Below are positions 53,294 through 60,866 of a stretch of 64,000 nt of DNA, piece after piece. The stretch lies in assembly GCF_000758585.1 (NCBI RefSeq), contig NZ_CP009281.1, forward strand, positions 5,704,001 through 5,768,000, written 5' to 3'. The notes under the pieces are model-generated. The model saw only the letters and a program-made list of their open reading frames with translations. It ran no database searches and was not told the origin of the DNA. The translations under genes and the position numbers were made by a program. The DNA is from Paenibacillus sp. FSL R5-0345. GTDB taxonomy: Bacteria > Bacillota > Bacilli > Paenibacillales > Paenibacillaceae. Every line of letters starts with the position of its first letter. The first letter of the stretch is position 1.

Positions 53294-55357
53294 ATGTCGG
53301 ATCATAGTCATAGACCATTCAAAGGTGACGCTATCCTTAACAAGCAAGGAAGAATAAGCAGTCCTGTGAGAAAAAGGGAGTGTACTGCTCTATTAAAAAT
53401 AGTCACTGAGCTCGCTACAGTGGTACCGCCCGCACTTACGAATCCCACAATACTTCATATTACTAATCTTCAAAGAGTGTTAAGAGAACTCATGGAATTC
53501 TTGCATGAAGCTAAGATATGCAGCCCTTCTAGAACGGAGCTTCTTTCTGTAGTAGAAATAACCATTGTATCTACAGAGGTCAGTCCCTTCTCCGTCGTAA
53601 GCGTGGGTACCAATCTTCAACAACTATTAGCTGAGTTATTGTCTTTTGTTCTTGCCACAAAGATTGACCCTCATTGCAAAGATCAGTTGGTTATTCAAAT
53701 CAGGCATATTCAGGCTTCTATTTCACAAGCACTTGGCCTCCCCGTTAAAGGTGCCACTGGGCCGCAGGGGCCTCAAGGACCTCAGGGACCTCAAGGACCT
53801 CAAGGACCTAAGGGATCCACTGGTGCAGGGCTGCAAGGTATTGTAGTCTTTAATCCCGCGCAAAGCCCGTTATATCCAGCGGGTCAAGTTGTAACCTTTA
53901 ATGGCAGCACCTATATAGCTACTGTTGCTGGACCCAAAGGAATCCCCGGTACTTCATCAGATTATTTACTGATTGCTGGTGGAGCGACAGGCGCGACTGG
54001 AGCGCAAGGACCTCAAGGACCTCAAGGAGCGCAAGGGCCTCAAGGGCCTCAAGGGGAATATGGTGTTGGTGGGACAGGCGCGACTGGTGCGACTGGTGCG
54101 CAAGGTATACAGGGACCGCCAGGTCCTGGAGCAGGGGCAACGGGGCCGACAGGTGCTACGGGTGCTGCCGGGCTTGCTGGACCAACAGGCGCTACGGGTG
54201 CTGCCGGGCTTGCTGGGCCGACAGGCGCTACGGGTACTGCCGGGCTTGCTGGGCCGACAGGCGCTACGGGTACAGCCGGACTTGCTGGACCGACAGGTGC
54301 TACAGGTACCGCCGGGCTTGCTGGGCCGACAGGCGCTACGGGTACTGCCGGGCTTGCTGGGCCGACAGGCGCTACGGGTACTGCCGGGCTTGCTGGGCCG
54401 ACAGGCGCTACGGGTACTGCCGGGCTTGCTGGGCCGACAGGCGCTACGGGTACCGCCGGGCTTGCTGGGCCGACAGGTGCTACAGGTACCGCCGGGCTTG
54501 CTGGGCCGACAGGCGCTACAGGTACCGCCGGGCTTGCTGGGCCGACAGGCGCTACGGGTACCGCCGGGCTTGCTGGGCCGACAGGTGCTACAGGTACCGC
54601 CGGGCTTGCTGGGCCGACAGGCGCTACAGGTACCGCCGGGCTTGCTGGGCCGACAGGCGCTACGGGTACCGCCGGGCTTGCTGGAGCTACGGGTGTTACA
54701 GGTACCGCCGGGCTTGCTGGGCCGACAGGCGCTACGGGTACTGCCGGGCTTGCTGGGCCGACAGGCGCTACAGGTACCGCCGGGCTTGCTGGAGCTACGG
54801 GTGTTACCGGAGTTACAGGCGTTACTGGTGCAACCGGTGGGGGTGCAATCATTCCGCTGGCATCCGGTGGGCCTATTATTATGACCACGATTTTAGGCGG
54901 TTTAGTTGGAACAACAAGCCTTATAGGCTTCGGGAGTTCAGCCACAGGTATTTCTCTTGTTGGTGGAAATATTGATCTGACAGGTACAGTTCTTGGACCT
55001 CTTATCAACTTTGCAATGTCAGTTCCTCGTTCGGGAGTCATAACATCTGTTGCCGCTTACTTTAGTAATACCGTAGCTTTATCACTTATTGGTAGTACGG
55101 TAACTGTGACAGCACAATTATTCCAGTCTACCTTACCAAATAACACATTTACTCCTATTCCAGGGGCTATAGTACCACTGCCATCTATCACAGGCACAGT
55201 TAATCTAGGAACTTTTGTCAGTGGAGCAACATTCGGTGTTGATTTCCCTGTAACAGCGCAAACTCGCCTTCTTATGGTCTTTTCAGCCACCGCTTCAGGA
55301 CTCAGCCTTGTAAATACAGTCACTGGTTATGCAAGTGCAGGCTTCACTATTGTATAA
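53294..55357 (+). CDS. Collagen-like exosporium glycoprotein, BclB-type
   Basis: A 687-residue protein. N-terminal 150 residues are helical (TALLKIVTELATVVPPALTN, LLAELLSFVLATKIDPHCKD), like the leader domain before collagen repeats in exosporium proteins. A short Gly-Pro-Gln run (GPQGPQGPQG) is followed by a carbohydrate-binding-like insert (YPAGQVVTFNGSTYIATV), then about 90 GXY triplets dominated by a 12-residue unit GPTGATGTAGLA. The C-terminal 165 residues (IIPLASGGPIIMTTILGGLV, GTTSLIGFG, GYASAGFTI) match the BclB exosporium C-terminal domain. No signal peptide, as expected for a mother-cell spore protein. Thr in X/Y positions are typical O-glycosylation sites. ATG 53294 with AAGGAGGAG upstream is preferred to the longer frame from 53231. 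Confidence 0.87.
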   Translation: MSDHSHRPFKGDAILNKQGRISSPVRKRECTALLKIVTELATVVPPALTNPTILHITNLQRVLRELMEFLHEAKICSPSRTELLSVVEITIVSTEVSPFSVVSVGTNLQQLLAELLSFVLATKIDPHCKDQLVIQIRHIQASISQALGLPVKGATGPQGPQGPQGPQGPQGPKGSTGAGLQGIVVFNPAQSPLYPAGQVVTFNGSTYIATVAGPKGIPGTSSDYLLIAGGATGATGAQGPQGPQGAQGPQGPQGEYGVGGTGATGATGAQGIQGPPGPGAGATGPTGATGAAGLAGPTGATGAAGLAGPTGATGTAGLAGPTGATGTAGLAGPTGATGTAGLAGPTGATGTAGLAGPTGATGTAGLAGPTGATGTAGLAGPTGATGTAGLAGPTGATGTAGLAGPTGATGTAGLAGPTGATGTAGLAGPTGATGTAGLAGPTGATGTAGLAGPTGATGTAGLAGATGVTGTAGLAGPTGATGTAGLAGPTGATGTAGLAGATGVTGVTGVTGATGGGAIIPLASGGPIIMTTILGGLVGTTSLIGFGSSATGISLVGGNIDLTGTVLGPLINFAMSVPRSGVITSVAAYFSNTVALSLIGSTVTVTAQLFQSTLPNNTFTPIPGAIVPLPSITGTVNLGTFVSGATFGVDFPVTAQTRLLMVFSATASGLSLVNTVTGYASAGFTIV
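54150..54830 (+). repeat. Tandem 36-bp collagen-type repeats
   Basis: About seventeen in-frame 36-bp units encoding GPT-GAT-GTA-GLA, nearly identical at DNA level, with two variant units (GAT-GVT). Such arrays change length easily between strains. Confidence 0.9.
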
Positions 55358-55375
55358 TCACTAATACTAATACAA

Positions 55376-55422
55376 ACAAAAGCATCTGCCCTCCCTGCTA
55401 AAGGAGTGACAGATGCTTTTGT
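55376..55422 (+). terminator. Terminator of the BclB-like gene
   Basis: ACAAAAGCATCTG pairs exactly with CAGATGCTTTTGT, ending in TTTTGTTG, 18 bases after the stop. Confidence 0.85.
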
Positions 55423-55596
55423 TGTAATATGCGATTGCAATTTCTTAATCTTTCGGACCGAAGAGACGCTATTGAGCAAAACAGGAGGTCAACTTCGTCT
55501 TTTTTATGCAACTAAGAGCGCCTGAGTCCTATAACAAGTCTATTCCCCGGGAATCATACTAGGCCGCCATCAGCTACTCCATCTCTGACAATCTAC

Positions 55597-56709
55597 TCAC
55601 AGCAAATACTCTTTCAACTTACCGATAACCTCATCGATCTCTGCCATAGTTGTATACCGTCCCACACTAAAACGAACTGCTCCCTGCCCGATACTTGGTG
55701 AGACATTCATTGCCTTTAGAACAGGCGAGATCAATGTTTCTCCAGAATGACAAGCTGAGCCTGTTGAGGCAGCCACATCTTCTAGCGAAGCAATCACTTC
55801 ATGACCCACCGCTCCAAGAAAACTAACGTTAAGCGTGTTAGGCAATCGCTTATCCCTATGACCGTTCAGGTGAACCTTATCGCCAAAAGCCTCCTGTAAT
55901 CTGTCATAGAAATAATCTGCAACTTCTTTTACACGCGCTCTGGAGGTGGAGTCTGAAGCAAGCTCACAGGCTTTCCCTAATCCAATAATATATGGTGTGT
56001 TCTCGGTACCTGCTCGTCTACCATTTTCATGCCCCGCTCCATGAATTAAAGGTTCGATGTGAATGCCCTCTCGGATGTACAATGCTCCAATCCCTTTTGG
56101 CGCATACAATTTATGACCTGCCAGCGTTAGAAAATCCACCCCTAGCTCAGCCACATCGAGCACTACTTTTCCAGCCGACTGCGAAGCATCGGTATGTACA
56201 AGAACACCCCGTTCGTGGCAGGCCTCAGCTATTTCTTTGATCGGCTGGATCGTTCCCGTTTCGTTGTTAGAGTGCATAATGGAGACTAGTATGGTTTGGT
56301 CGGTAAGTTGCTTTTTCACATCGTCTACTTGTACCAAACCATACGAGTCAACAGGTACATAAGTAATCGTATAGCCCAACTGCTCCAGATACTGACACGG
56401 TTTAATAACAGCAGGATGCTCCACAGCAGACACAATCATATGATTGCCTTTATGTCGATACGTTTGAGCGACGCCCTTGATGACGGTATTATTCGATTCG
56501 CTGCCCCCGCTTGTAAAAAGCACCTCACCCGGCGCGCAATTCAGGAAATTAGCCACCTGCGTTCTTGCTTGCTCGATTCCGAGTTTAGCTTCTTGCCCCA
56601 AAGAATGACTGCTTGAAGGATTGCCAAAATGACCATAAAGATACGGAATCATAGCCTCTGCGACTTCCTTATCTACAGGTGTTGTAGCATTATAGTCTAA
56701 ATAGATCAT
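55597..56709 (-). CDS. Cysteine desulfurase (IscS/NifS type), possible selenium donor
   Basis: A 370-residue PLP enzyme that releases S (or Se) from Cys (or Sec). PLP Lys200 in TLAGHKLYAPKG, the His of VEHPA, Asp174 in VHTDASQSAGK and catalytic Cys320 in STGSACHSG are present, the longer flexible Cys loop being of the IscS/NifS type. It is the third gene after selD and mnmH with a 50-base gap, and no iscU or thiI-type partner follows. That context suggests it feeds selenium to SelD, but tRNA thiolation is also possible. AGGAGG is about 13 bases before the ATG. Confidence 0.9.
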   Translation of the reverse strand: MIYLDYNATTPVDKEVAEAMIPYLYGHFGNPSSSHSLGQEAKLGIEQARTQVANFLNCAPGEVLFTSGGSESNNTVIKGVAQTYRHKGNHMIVSAVEHPAVIKPCQYLEQLGYTITYVPVDSYGLVQVDDVKKQLTDQTILVSIMHSNNETGTIQPIKEIAEACHERGVLVHTDASQSAGKVVLDVAELGVDFLTLAGHKLYAPKGIGALYIREGIHIEPLIHGAGHENGRRAGTENTPYIIGLGKACELASDSTSRARVKEVADYFYDRLQEAFGDKVHLNGHRDKRLPNTLNVSFLGAVGHEVIASLEDVAASTGSACHSGETLISPVLKAMNVSPSIGQGAVRFSVGRYTTMAEIDEVIGKLKEYLL

Positions 56710-56759
56710 TTATTACGTTGTGCCTCCTCTAGCCCCTCATACCTTACGATTACTAAATT

Positions 56760-57797
56760 TTATACTTCCTGATTTTTTAAAAAAGAGCGCACCGCTGTCT
56801 CAGCTTCATCCAAATTATTCACCTTAAACGTAACTCTCTCAACGCCTTCATACTGAGTGGACGTATAATCGTATCTAGGATCATAATAGTATTCTAGCAA
56901 AAGCGCGACAGCCTCTCCGAACAAATCAGCTTGTAAGCATCGCTCGATTTCTGCCGCAACGGGAATATGAATTCGGGATTTAATACTCCGAAAAGCTGAA
57001 ATACACTGCTCCTTGTATGCTTCTGGTCGGTAGTCCTCAAGGATTTGCTGCACCCTAGCTTGCAATGGCATCTCAATCCAAATCTGATCTCCGATCTCTT
57101 TCTGCTCCGCCATAAATGGGGGCATGACGATTTTCCCGATTTTTTTACTCTCCGCTTCAAACAGTACATAAGAAGAATCCCCAAGCTTAATTAATTCCTC
57201 CAAAAGAAGACTATCGAACGTTTTCTGATTATTTGCACGAAGTCCGATCTCTCCAAAGATAGAACCCCGGTGACCCGCCATCCCTTCCAAATCCAGAACA
57301 GGATAACCTTGTGCTTTCAGGCGGTGCAGTAGGTTTGTTTTGCCTGTACCCGTATTTCCGTGAATTACATAAGGCTTTGCCTTGAATTCATAAGTCTCCA
57401 GTTCGTCGAGTACCCATTTACGGTAAGCTTTATAGCCGCCAATCAGCCGGTAAGCATGAATATCCATTAAAGAAAGTACGGTGGCCGTAGTACGGCTGCG
57501 CATACCTCCTCTCCAGCAGAATACAGCTTTGTCCCCTTGAATCGCAGCGAATTCTTTGACAAAGGCAGGCAGCTTCGCCGCAGCAATCTCCAAACCGCGT
57601 TCTTTCGCCGCCTGCACACTAGTCTGTTTATACAAAGTGCCTACTTCAGCCCGTTCCTCATCATCAAAAAAAGGAATGTTCAGACTATCCGGTAATGTCG
57701 AATCTTTATATTCAGAAGGAGATCGAACGTCGATCACAGTGATCTGCTTCTTATTTTTTAGCATTCTTAGTTCTTCCAGTGTAATATCCTGAAACAA
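56760..57797 (-). CDS. mnmH: tRNA 2-selenouridine synthase
   Basis: A 345-residue protein (also called SelU or YbbB) that converts 2-thiouridine at the wobble position of Lys, Glu and Gln tRNAs to 2-selenouridine using selenophosphate. N-terminal rhodanese domain with VIDVRSPSEY and catalytic Cys94 in VFCWRGGMRS; C-terminal P-loop domain with GNTGTGKT (147-154) that works in the geranylation step. Start TTG 57795-57797, with GGAG eight bases upstream. It lies 56 bases after selD. Confidence 0.94.
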   Translation of the reverse strand: MFQDITLEELRMLKNKKQITVIDVRSPSEYKDSTLPDSLNIPFFDDEERAEVGTLYKQTSVQAAKERGLEIAAAKLPAFVKEFAAIQGDKAVFCWRGGMRSRTTATVLSLMDIHAYRLIGGYKAYRKWVLDELETYEFKAKPYVIHGNTGTGKTNLLHRLKAQGYPVLDLEGMAGHRGSIFGEIGLRANNQKTFDSLLLEELIKLGDSSYVLFEAESKKIGKIVMPPFMAEQKEIGDQIWIEMPLQARVQQILEDYRPEAYKEQCISAFRSIKSRIHIPVAAEIERCLQADLFGEAVALLLEYYYDPRYDYTSTQYEGVERVTFKVNNLDEAETAVRSFLKNQEV

Positions 57798-57853
57798 TGC
57801 ACTCTCTCCTCTGGTGGCTAACTTCTTAGGTTGCCTCTAAGCTGACCCTGTCA

Positions 57854-58915
57854 TTATTGCGCAGCTATTACCGTAATTTGACCCGGATGTTCTTCTGTTA
57901 CTTCTCCGATCAATGCCGCTTCTACACCTGCAGCTACCAGCTCTTGTAGCAAGGCTTCACTTTGTTCAGGAGCAACAGAAATCAACAGTCCGCCAGAAGT
58001 CACAGCATCACACAGAATATAACGGCTTAATTGGTCCATCTCTTCCGGATAAAGAATGCTGCCCTCCAAATGGGCAAAGTTATTCTTAGTTCCGCCTGGA
58101 ACAAATCCCTGCTCCGCCAGCTCTCTTACTCTTGACAGCATCGGTACATCGCCTTGACGAATAATCAGTCCGTGGTTACTTCCTTTAGCCATTTCCGAGG
58201 CATGTCCCAACAGCCCAAATCCAGTAACATCCGTACAAGCGTGCACATCATACGGCTCCATGATTTCAGCCGCTTTTTTATTCAATGTAGACATCACTGT
58301 GGTGAGGCGTGTGGTTTCTTCTGGTGATAGTTGATCCTTTTTAATAGAAGTTGTTAAGATGCCCACACCGATAGGTTTCGTTAGTATCAGCTTATCCCCC
58401 ACCTGCGCGCCTGCATTCGTTCTTACTTTGTCCGGGTGCACCAGCCCCGTAACAGCCAATCCGAATTTAGGCTCTTTATCGTCGATAGAATGTCCACCTA
58501 CAAGCGTCGCTCCTGCTTCCTGCACCTTGTCCGCTGCACCGCGCAAAATGTCACCGAGAATGCTTTTATCCAGAACAGAGATAGGAAATGCAACAATATT
58601 AAGCACTGTAAGCGGCTTACCACCCATAGCATAAATGTCACTTAACGCATTGGCTGCTGCAATTTGCCCAAAGGAATAAGGGTCGTCCACGATCGGTGTG
58701 AAAAAATCAACAGTTTGCACTAACGCGAGTTCATCGCTTAAACGATACACGCCTGCATCATCACTAGTATCCAAACCTACAAGTAGATCCGGGTTAGGAA
58801 CGGTTGGTGGCAGACTGCGAATAACCTGCATGAGATCGGCGGGACCGATTTTGCAGCCGCAGCCTCCTTTTGAAGATAATGAAGTCAATTTTATAGTTTC
58901 GGCTTGAGACATCAT
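57854..58915 (-). CDS. selD: Selenophosphate synthase
   Basis: A 353-residue enzyme making selenophosphate from selenide and ATP. The active site is GGCGCKIG: Cys19 corresponds to Cys17 of the E. coli protein and Lys22 to Lys20, so this is a cysteine form, not a selenoprotein. Further signature stretches are GLDTSDDAGVYRL, VQTVDFFTPIVDDPYSFGQI, ANALSDIYAMGG and GGHSIDDKEPKFGLAVTG. First gene of selD-mnmH-cysteine desulfurase. AAAGGAG seven bases before the first ATG sets the start. Confidence 0.96.
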   Translation of the reverse strand: MMSQAETIKLTSLSSKGGCGCKIGPADLMQVIRSLPPTVPNPDLLVGLDTSDDAGVYRLSDELALVQTVDFFTPIVDDPYSFGQIAAANALSDIYAMGGKPLTVLNIVAFPISVLDKSILGDILRGAADKVQEAGATLVGGHSIDDKEPKFGLAVTGLVHPDKVRTNAGAQVGDKLILTKPIGVGILTTSIKKDQLSPEETTRLTTVMSTLNKKAAEIMEPYDVHACTDVTGFGLLGHASEMAKGSNHGLIIRQGDVPMLSRVRELAEQGFVPGGTKNNFAHLEGSILYPEEMDQLSRYILCDAVTSGGLLISVAPEQSEALLQELVAAGVEAALIGEVTEEHPGQITVIAAQ

Positions 58916-59284
58916 AACTCAGCTCCTTTAGATAGTTAATATCGAATATCTTTAATCTTACATCAGTAGACAGCAATGTACAAAATGCATAGCTACCGAT
59001 TGGATTTCATTATTCTGTTCTTTGAGAAGTGCTATGAGTGGTATTCTTTCGATTAATAGTATGCTAAAGGCTGGCTCATTCGTAGATTTCGCTACTTTGA
59101 GCCAGCCTTTATTTCGATACTCTGTACTTTAGGGAGATTTTCCCAATATTGCTATACATAAAGAACGTCCCACAGCCAGTTCATACTCCTAGCTATAGAA
59201 CGCCCTCATTTCTTGCTTAAACGTTAGCCGAGCATTAAGACTCTGAAGAGGTTTATGCAATCTAAGGTGCTTTCTCCACTAGGA
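58916..59284. terminator. Intergenic region; strong hairpin terminator at 59066-59110
   Basis: AAAGGCTGGCTCA pairs exactly with TGAGCCAGCCTTT (13 bp), with A and T flanks. It lies between selD and the downstream end of the hydrolase gene and could terminate the latter, about 175 bases away. The rest of this 369-bp gap holds nothing I can name; no secure selD promoter was found. Confidence 0.7.
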
Positions 59285-60094
59285 TCAACTGATCTGCTGA
59301 GCATCCTGATGTTTCTCCAAAAAACGCTGAAGAATAGCATTAAATTTCTCCGGCTGACACAGATTACTAGGATCTAATGCGTTAGGAATGATCGCTAACT
59401 GAGCATGCGGCAGCTGAGACACCATATCCTTCATACAGTTGACTCCAAATTCACTAAAGTCACCGACAATACATAATGCGGGACGTTTAAAAGACTTTAA
59501 GCATCTAGTGTAATCCACATGACTCGTAGCCAGCCTTTGACGATACAATTCCCTTGGGCGTTTGTCGAGAAGTCCTCTTCTAATCTCGTTATAGGCCAGG
59601 TTCCAGCGTTCGCGATACATCATACGAATCGAAGGCAGTACAAGCTCGCTAGGAGCGTAATACATTAACCAACTACAATATGCAGCCATAAGCTGAATTT
59701 TACCTACTATTGTTGATGCATGACTTCTACAAAAGCTATCCGCGACAACAATCGCCTTTACCCGTTCCGGGTATTGTTTCGCAATATGTTGAACGACGAG
59801 CCCCCCATAGGCGCTCCCGACAAAAACCGCCTCACGAATGCCCAAATCATTCAATAGCATAATTATATCTAGGCATTGCGTTTCAATAATCTCGTTTGGA
59901 GCCTGCAGCAATTCACCTGATTTGCCATTCCCCCGTAAATCGCACAGAATCACTTTATATTTATCAGAAAAATACTCTAATTGTGGTTTAAACATGCTAT
60001 GTGTTAATCCATGTCCATGGATAAACACAACCGGAGTCCCTGTTCCAATGATTTCGTAATAGAGCGAAGTTCCATTCAGTTTAGCAATAGGCAA
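59285..60094 (-). CDS. Alpha/beta-hydrolase-fold protein lacking catalytic Ser and His
   Basis: A 269-residue protein with clear alpha/beta-hydrolase wording: LNGTSLYYEIIGTGTPVVFI, HGHGLTHSMFKPQLEYFSDK, LCDLRGNGKS, GDFSEFG. At the nucleophile elbow it reads VGSAYGGLV, so the central residue of GxSxG is Ala95; at the His loop it reads IPNALDPSNLCQPEKFN where the family has NAGHxxNLExPExFN, so His is replaced by Asp241. Both changes are unambiguous in the DNA. It is thus probably a non-catalytic binding or regulatory protein. TTG at 60092-60094 follows AGAGGTG by six bases. Upstream on the same strand are a terminator and a c-di-AMP riboswitch, which appear to control it. Confidence 0.8.
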   Translation of the reverse strand: MPIAKLNGTSLYYEIIGTGTPVVFIHGHGLTHSMFKPQLEYFSDKYKVILCDLRGNGKSGELLQAPNEIIETQCLDIIMLLNDLGIREAVFVGSAYGGLVVQHIAKQYPERVKAIVVADSFCRSHASTIVGKIQLMAAYCSWLMYYAPSELVLPSIRMMYRERWNLAYNEIRRGLLDKRPRELYRQRLATSHVDYTRCLKSFKRPALCIVGDFSEFGVNCMKDMVSQLPHAQLAIIPNALDPSNLCQPEKFNAILQRFLEKHQDAQQIS

Positions 60095-60149
60095 AATTAA
60101 CACCTCTTTCACAGGTAGGTTCTATATCTATATGTGCTTATAAACGCAG

Positions 60150-60178
60150 CAAAAAACCACAGAGGGATTCTCTGTGGC
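60150..60178 (-). terminator. Attenuator hairpin of the ydaO-type riboswitch
   Basis: CCACAGAG (60158-60165) and CTCTGTGG (60171-60178), loop of five, followed on the minus strand by TTTTTT (60152-60157). On the RNA it comes 35 bases after the aptamer and 56 bases before the hydrolase start. An upstream AGAGAGGAT segment could pair with ATCCCTCT of the terminator to form an antiterminator. Confidence 0.8.
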
Positions 60179-60213
60179 TATTCATCATCAAATACGCCAT
60201 TCATCCTCTCTCC

Positions 60214-60380
60214 ATACGCTTACGAGGTTAGCTGTCGGATTCGGGCAGTGAGAGTTGCCCTACCTGTATGGATGCACTATTAAGCATCTGTAACAGGATT
60301 CACCCCATAACTAGTACCGACTGTCATATCGATTTCCAGTTGTTGGTTCCCCCGCTTTCCTTAACGGAAATTAAGCGGAC
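60214..60380 (-). ncRNA. c-di-AMP riboswitch (ydaO/yuaA class)
   Basis: On the minus strand, in order: CGCTTAAT, GCGGGGGAACCAA, TATGGGGTGAATCC, AGGTAGGGC, ACTCTCACTGCCCGAATCC, GACAGCTAACCTCGTAAGCG. These are the conserved blocks of the ydaO/yuaA aptamer. The ends (CGCTTA and TAAGCG, 60372-60377 and 60217-60222) pair as P1. Binding of c-di-AMP normally turns expression off by favouring a terminator, which lies directly downstream here. Known targets are K+ uptake, osmoprotection and wall-remodelling genes; here the next gene on the strand is the hydrolase-fold protein at 59285. Confidence 0.93.
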
Positions 60381-60409
60381 TTCTTATGTAATTGTCAGTT
60401 ATGTGATGA

Positions 60410-60438
60410 ATCATACTCCGTGTAAGGTTTCTTGTAAA
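60410..60438 (-). promoter_or_regulatory. Promoter of the riboswitch transcript
   Basis: On the minus strand TTTACA (60433-60438) and TATGAT (60410-60415) are 17 bases apart, about 30 bases before the first aptamer base. Confidence 0.7.
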
Positions 60439-60543
60439 GTTGAGCCCTGGGCAAAATAATGATGAAAGCCATGCTTTTCATTTCATATTGAGCATACTCT
60501 TCGTTTTCTCTTTCTATTGCTCTTGTTTACTCGGTTTATTAAG

Positions 60544-60590
60544 AAAAAGCCGAGCGGTCATCAGAGATCAATCCCTGAACCACTCGGCTT
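60544..60590 (-). terminator. Terminator of the homing-endonuclease-repeat gene
   Basis: AAGCCGAG pairs with CTCGGCTT, extended by GGT/ACC across one mismatch, then TTTTTC on the minus strand; 18 bases after the stop. Confidence 0.85.
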
Positions 60591-60608
60591 CTTTATACAA
60601 TCATTCGG

Positions 60609-60782
60609 CTACAACAGATCGGCGTTTTTCAATGCATGCTCCCAGCTCGGAAAAAAGAACAGCGCACTTCTCATAAGATCAGGATCGCTTTGCTTCACTT
60701 GTTTTTTGCTGATCGAGCTTCCGTCAGTTTGAAGCTTTTTGATACGACTTAACACTTCATCAGCCTCCAAAGGAATTTCCAT
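60609..60782 (-). CDS. 57-residue protein with homing-endonuclease-associated repeat motif
   Basis: Reads MEIPLEADEVLSRIKKLQTD, then GSSISKKQVKQSDPDLMRSA and LFFFPSWEHALKNADLL. The pattern (two helices, xPxLxxxAxxFPSWExAL) matches the small DNA-binding repeat seen beside HNH and homing endonucleases. AAAGGAG lies about seven bases before the ATG at 60780-60782 and a strong terminator follows, so it is a real single-gene unit. There is no nuclease domain and none nearby, so it may be a free-standing DNA-binding protein. Function unknown. Confidence 0.75.
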   Translation of the reverse strand: MEIPLEADEVLSRIKKLQTDGSSISKKQVKQSDPDLMRSALFFFPSWEHALKNADLL

Positions 60783-60866
60783 TGAAACACTCCTTTCTCA
60801 GTGACCTGGTTTCCAATCATTTTCTCCATAATATGCAAATTTATTCTTCATTTCGATTTATAAGGA

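Noticed and set aside
54049..55041. Antisense frame over the collagen repeats, and a sense-shifted frame at 53973-54884
   Set aside because: Both are low-complexity by-products of the 36-bp coding repeat; the real frame has leader, GXY triplets and a BclB cap.
58794..58976. Minus-strand small frame overlapping the start of selD
   Set aside because: It lies mostly inside selD in another frame and lacks a ribosome site.
59810..59815. Ser94 of GSAYGG as the hydrolase nucleophile
   Set aside because: In the elbow G-x-S-x-G the nucleophile is the central residue; Ser94 is one position early and the partner His is also absent.
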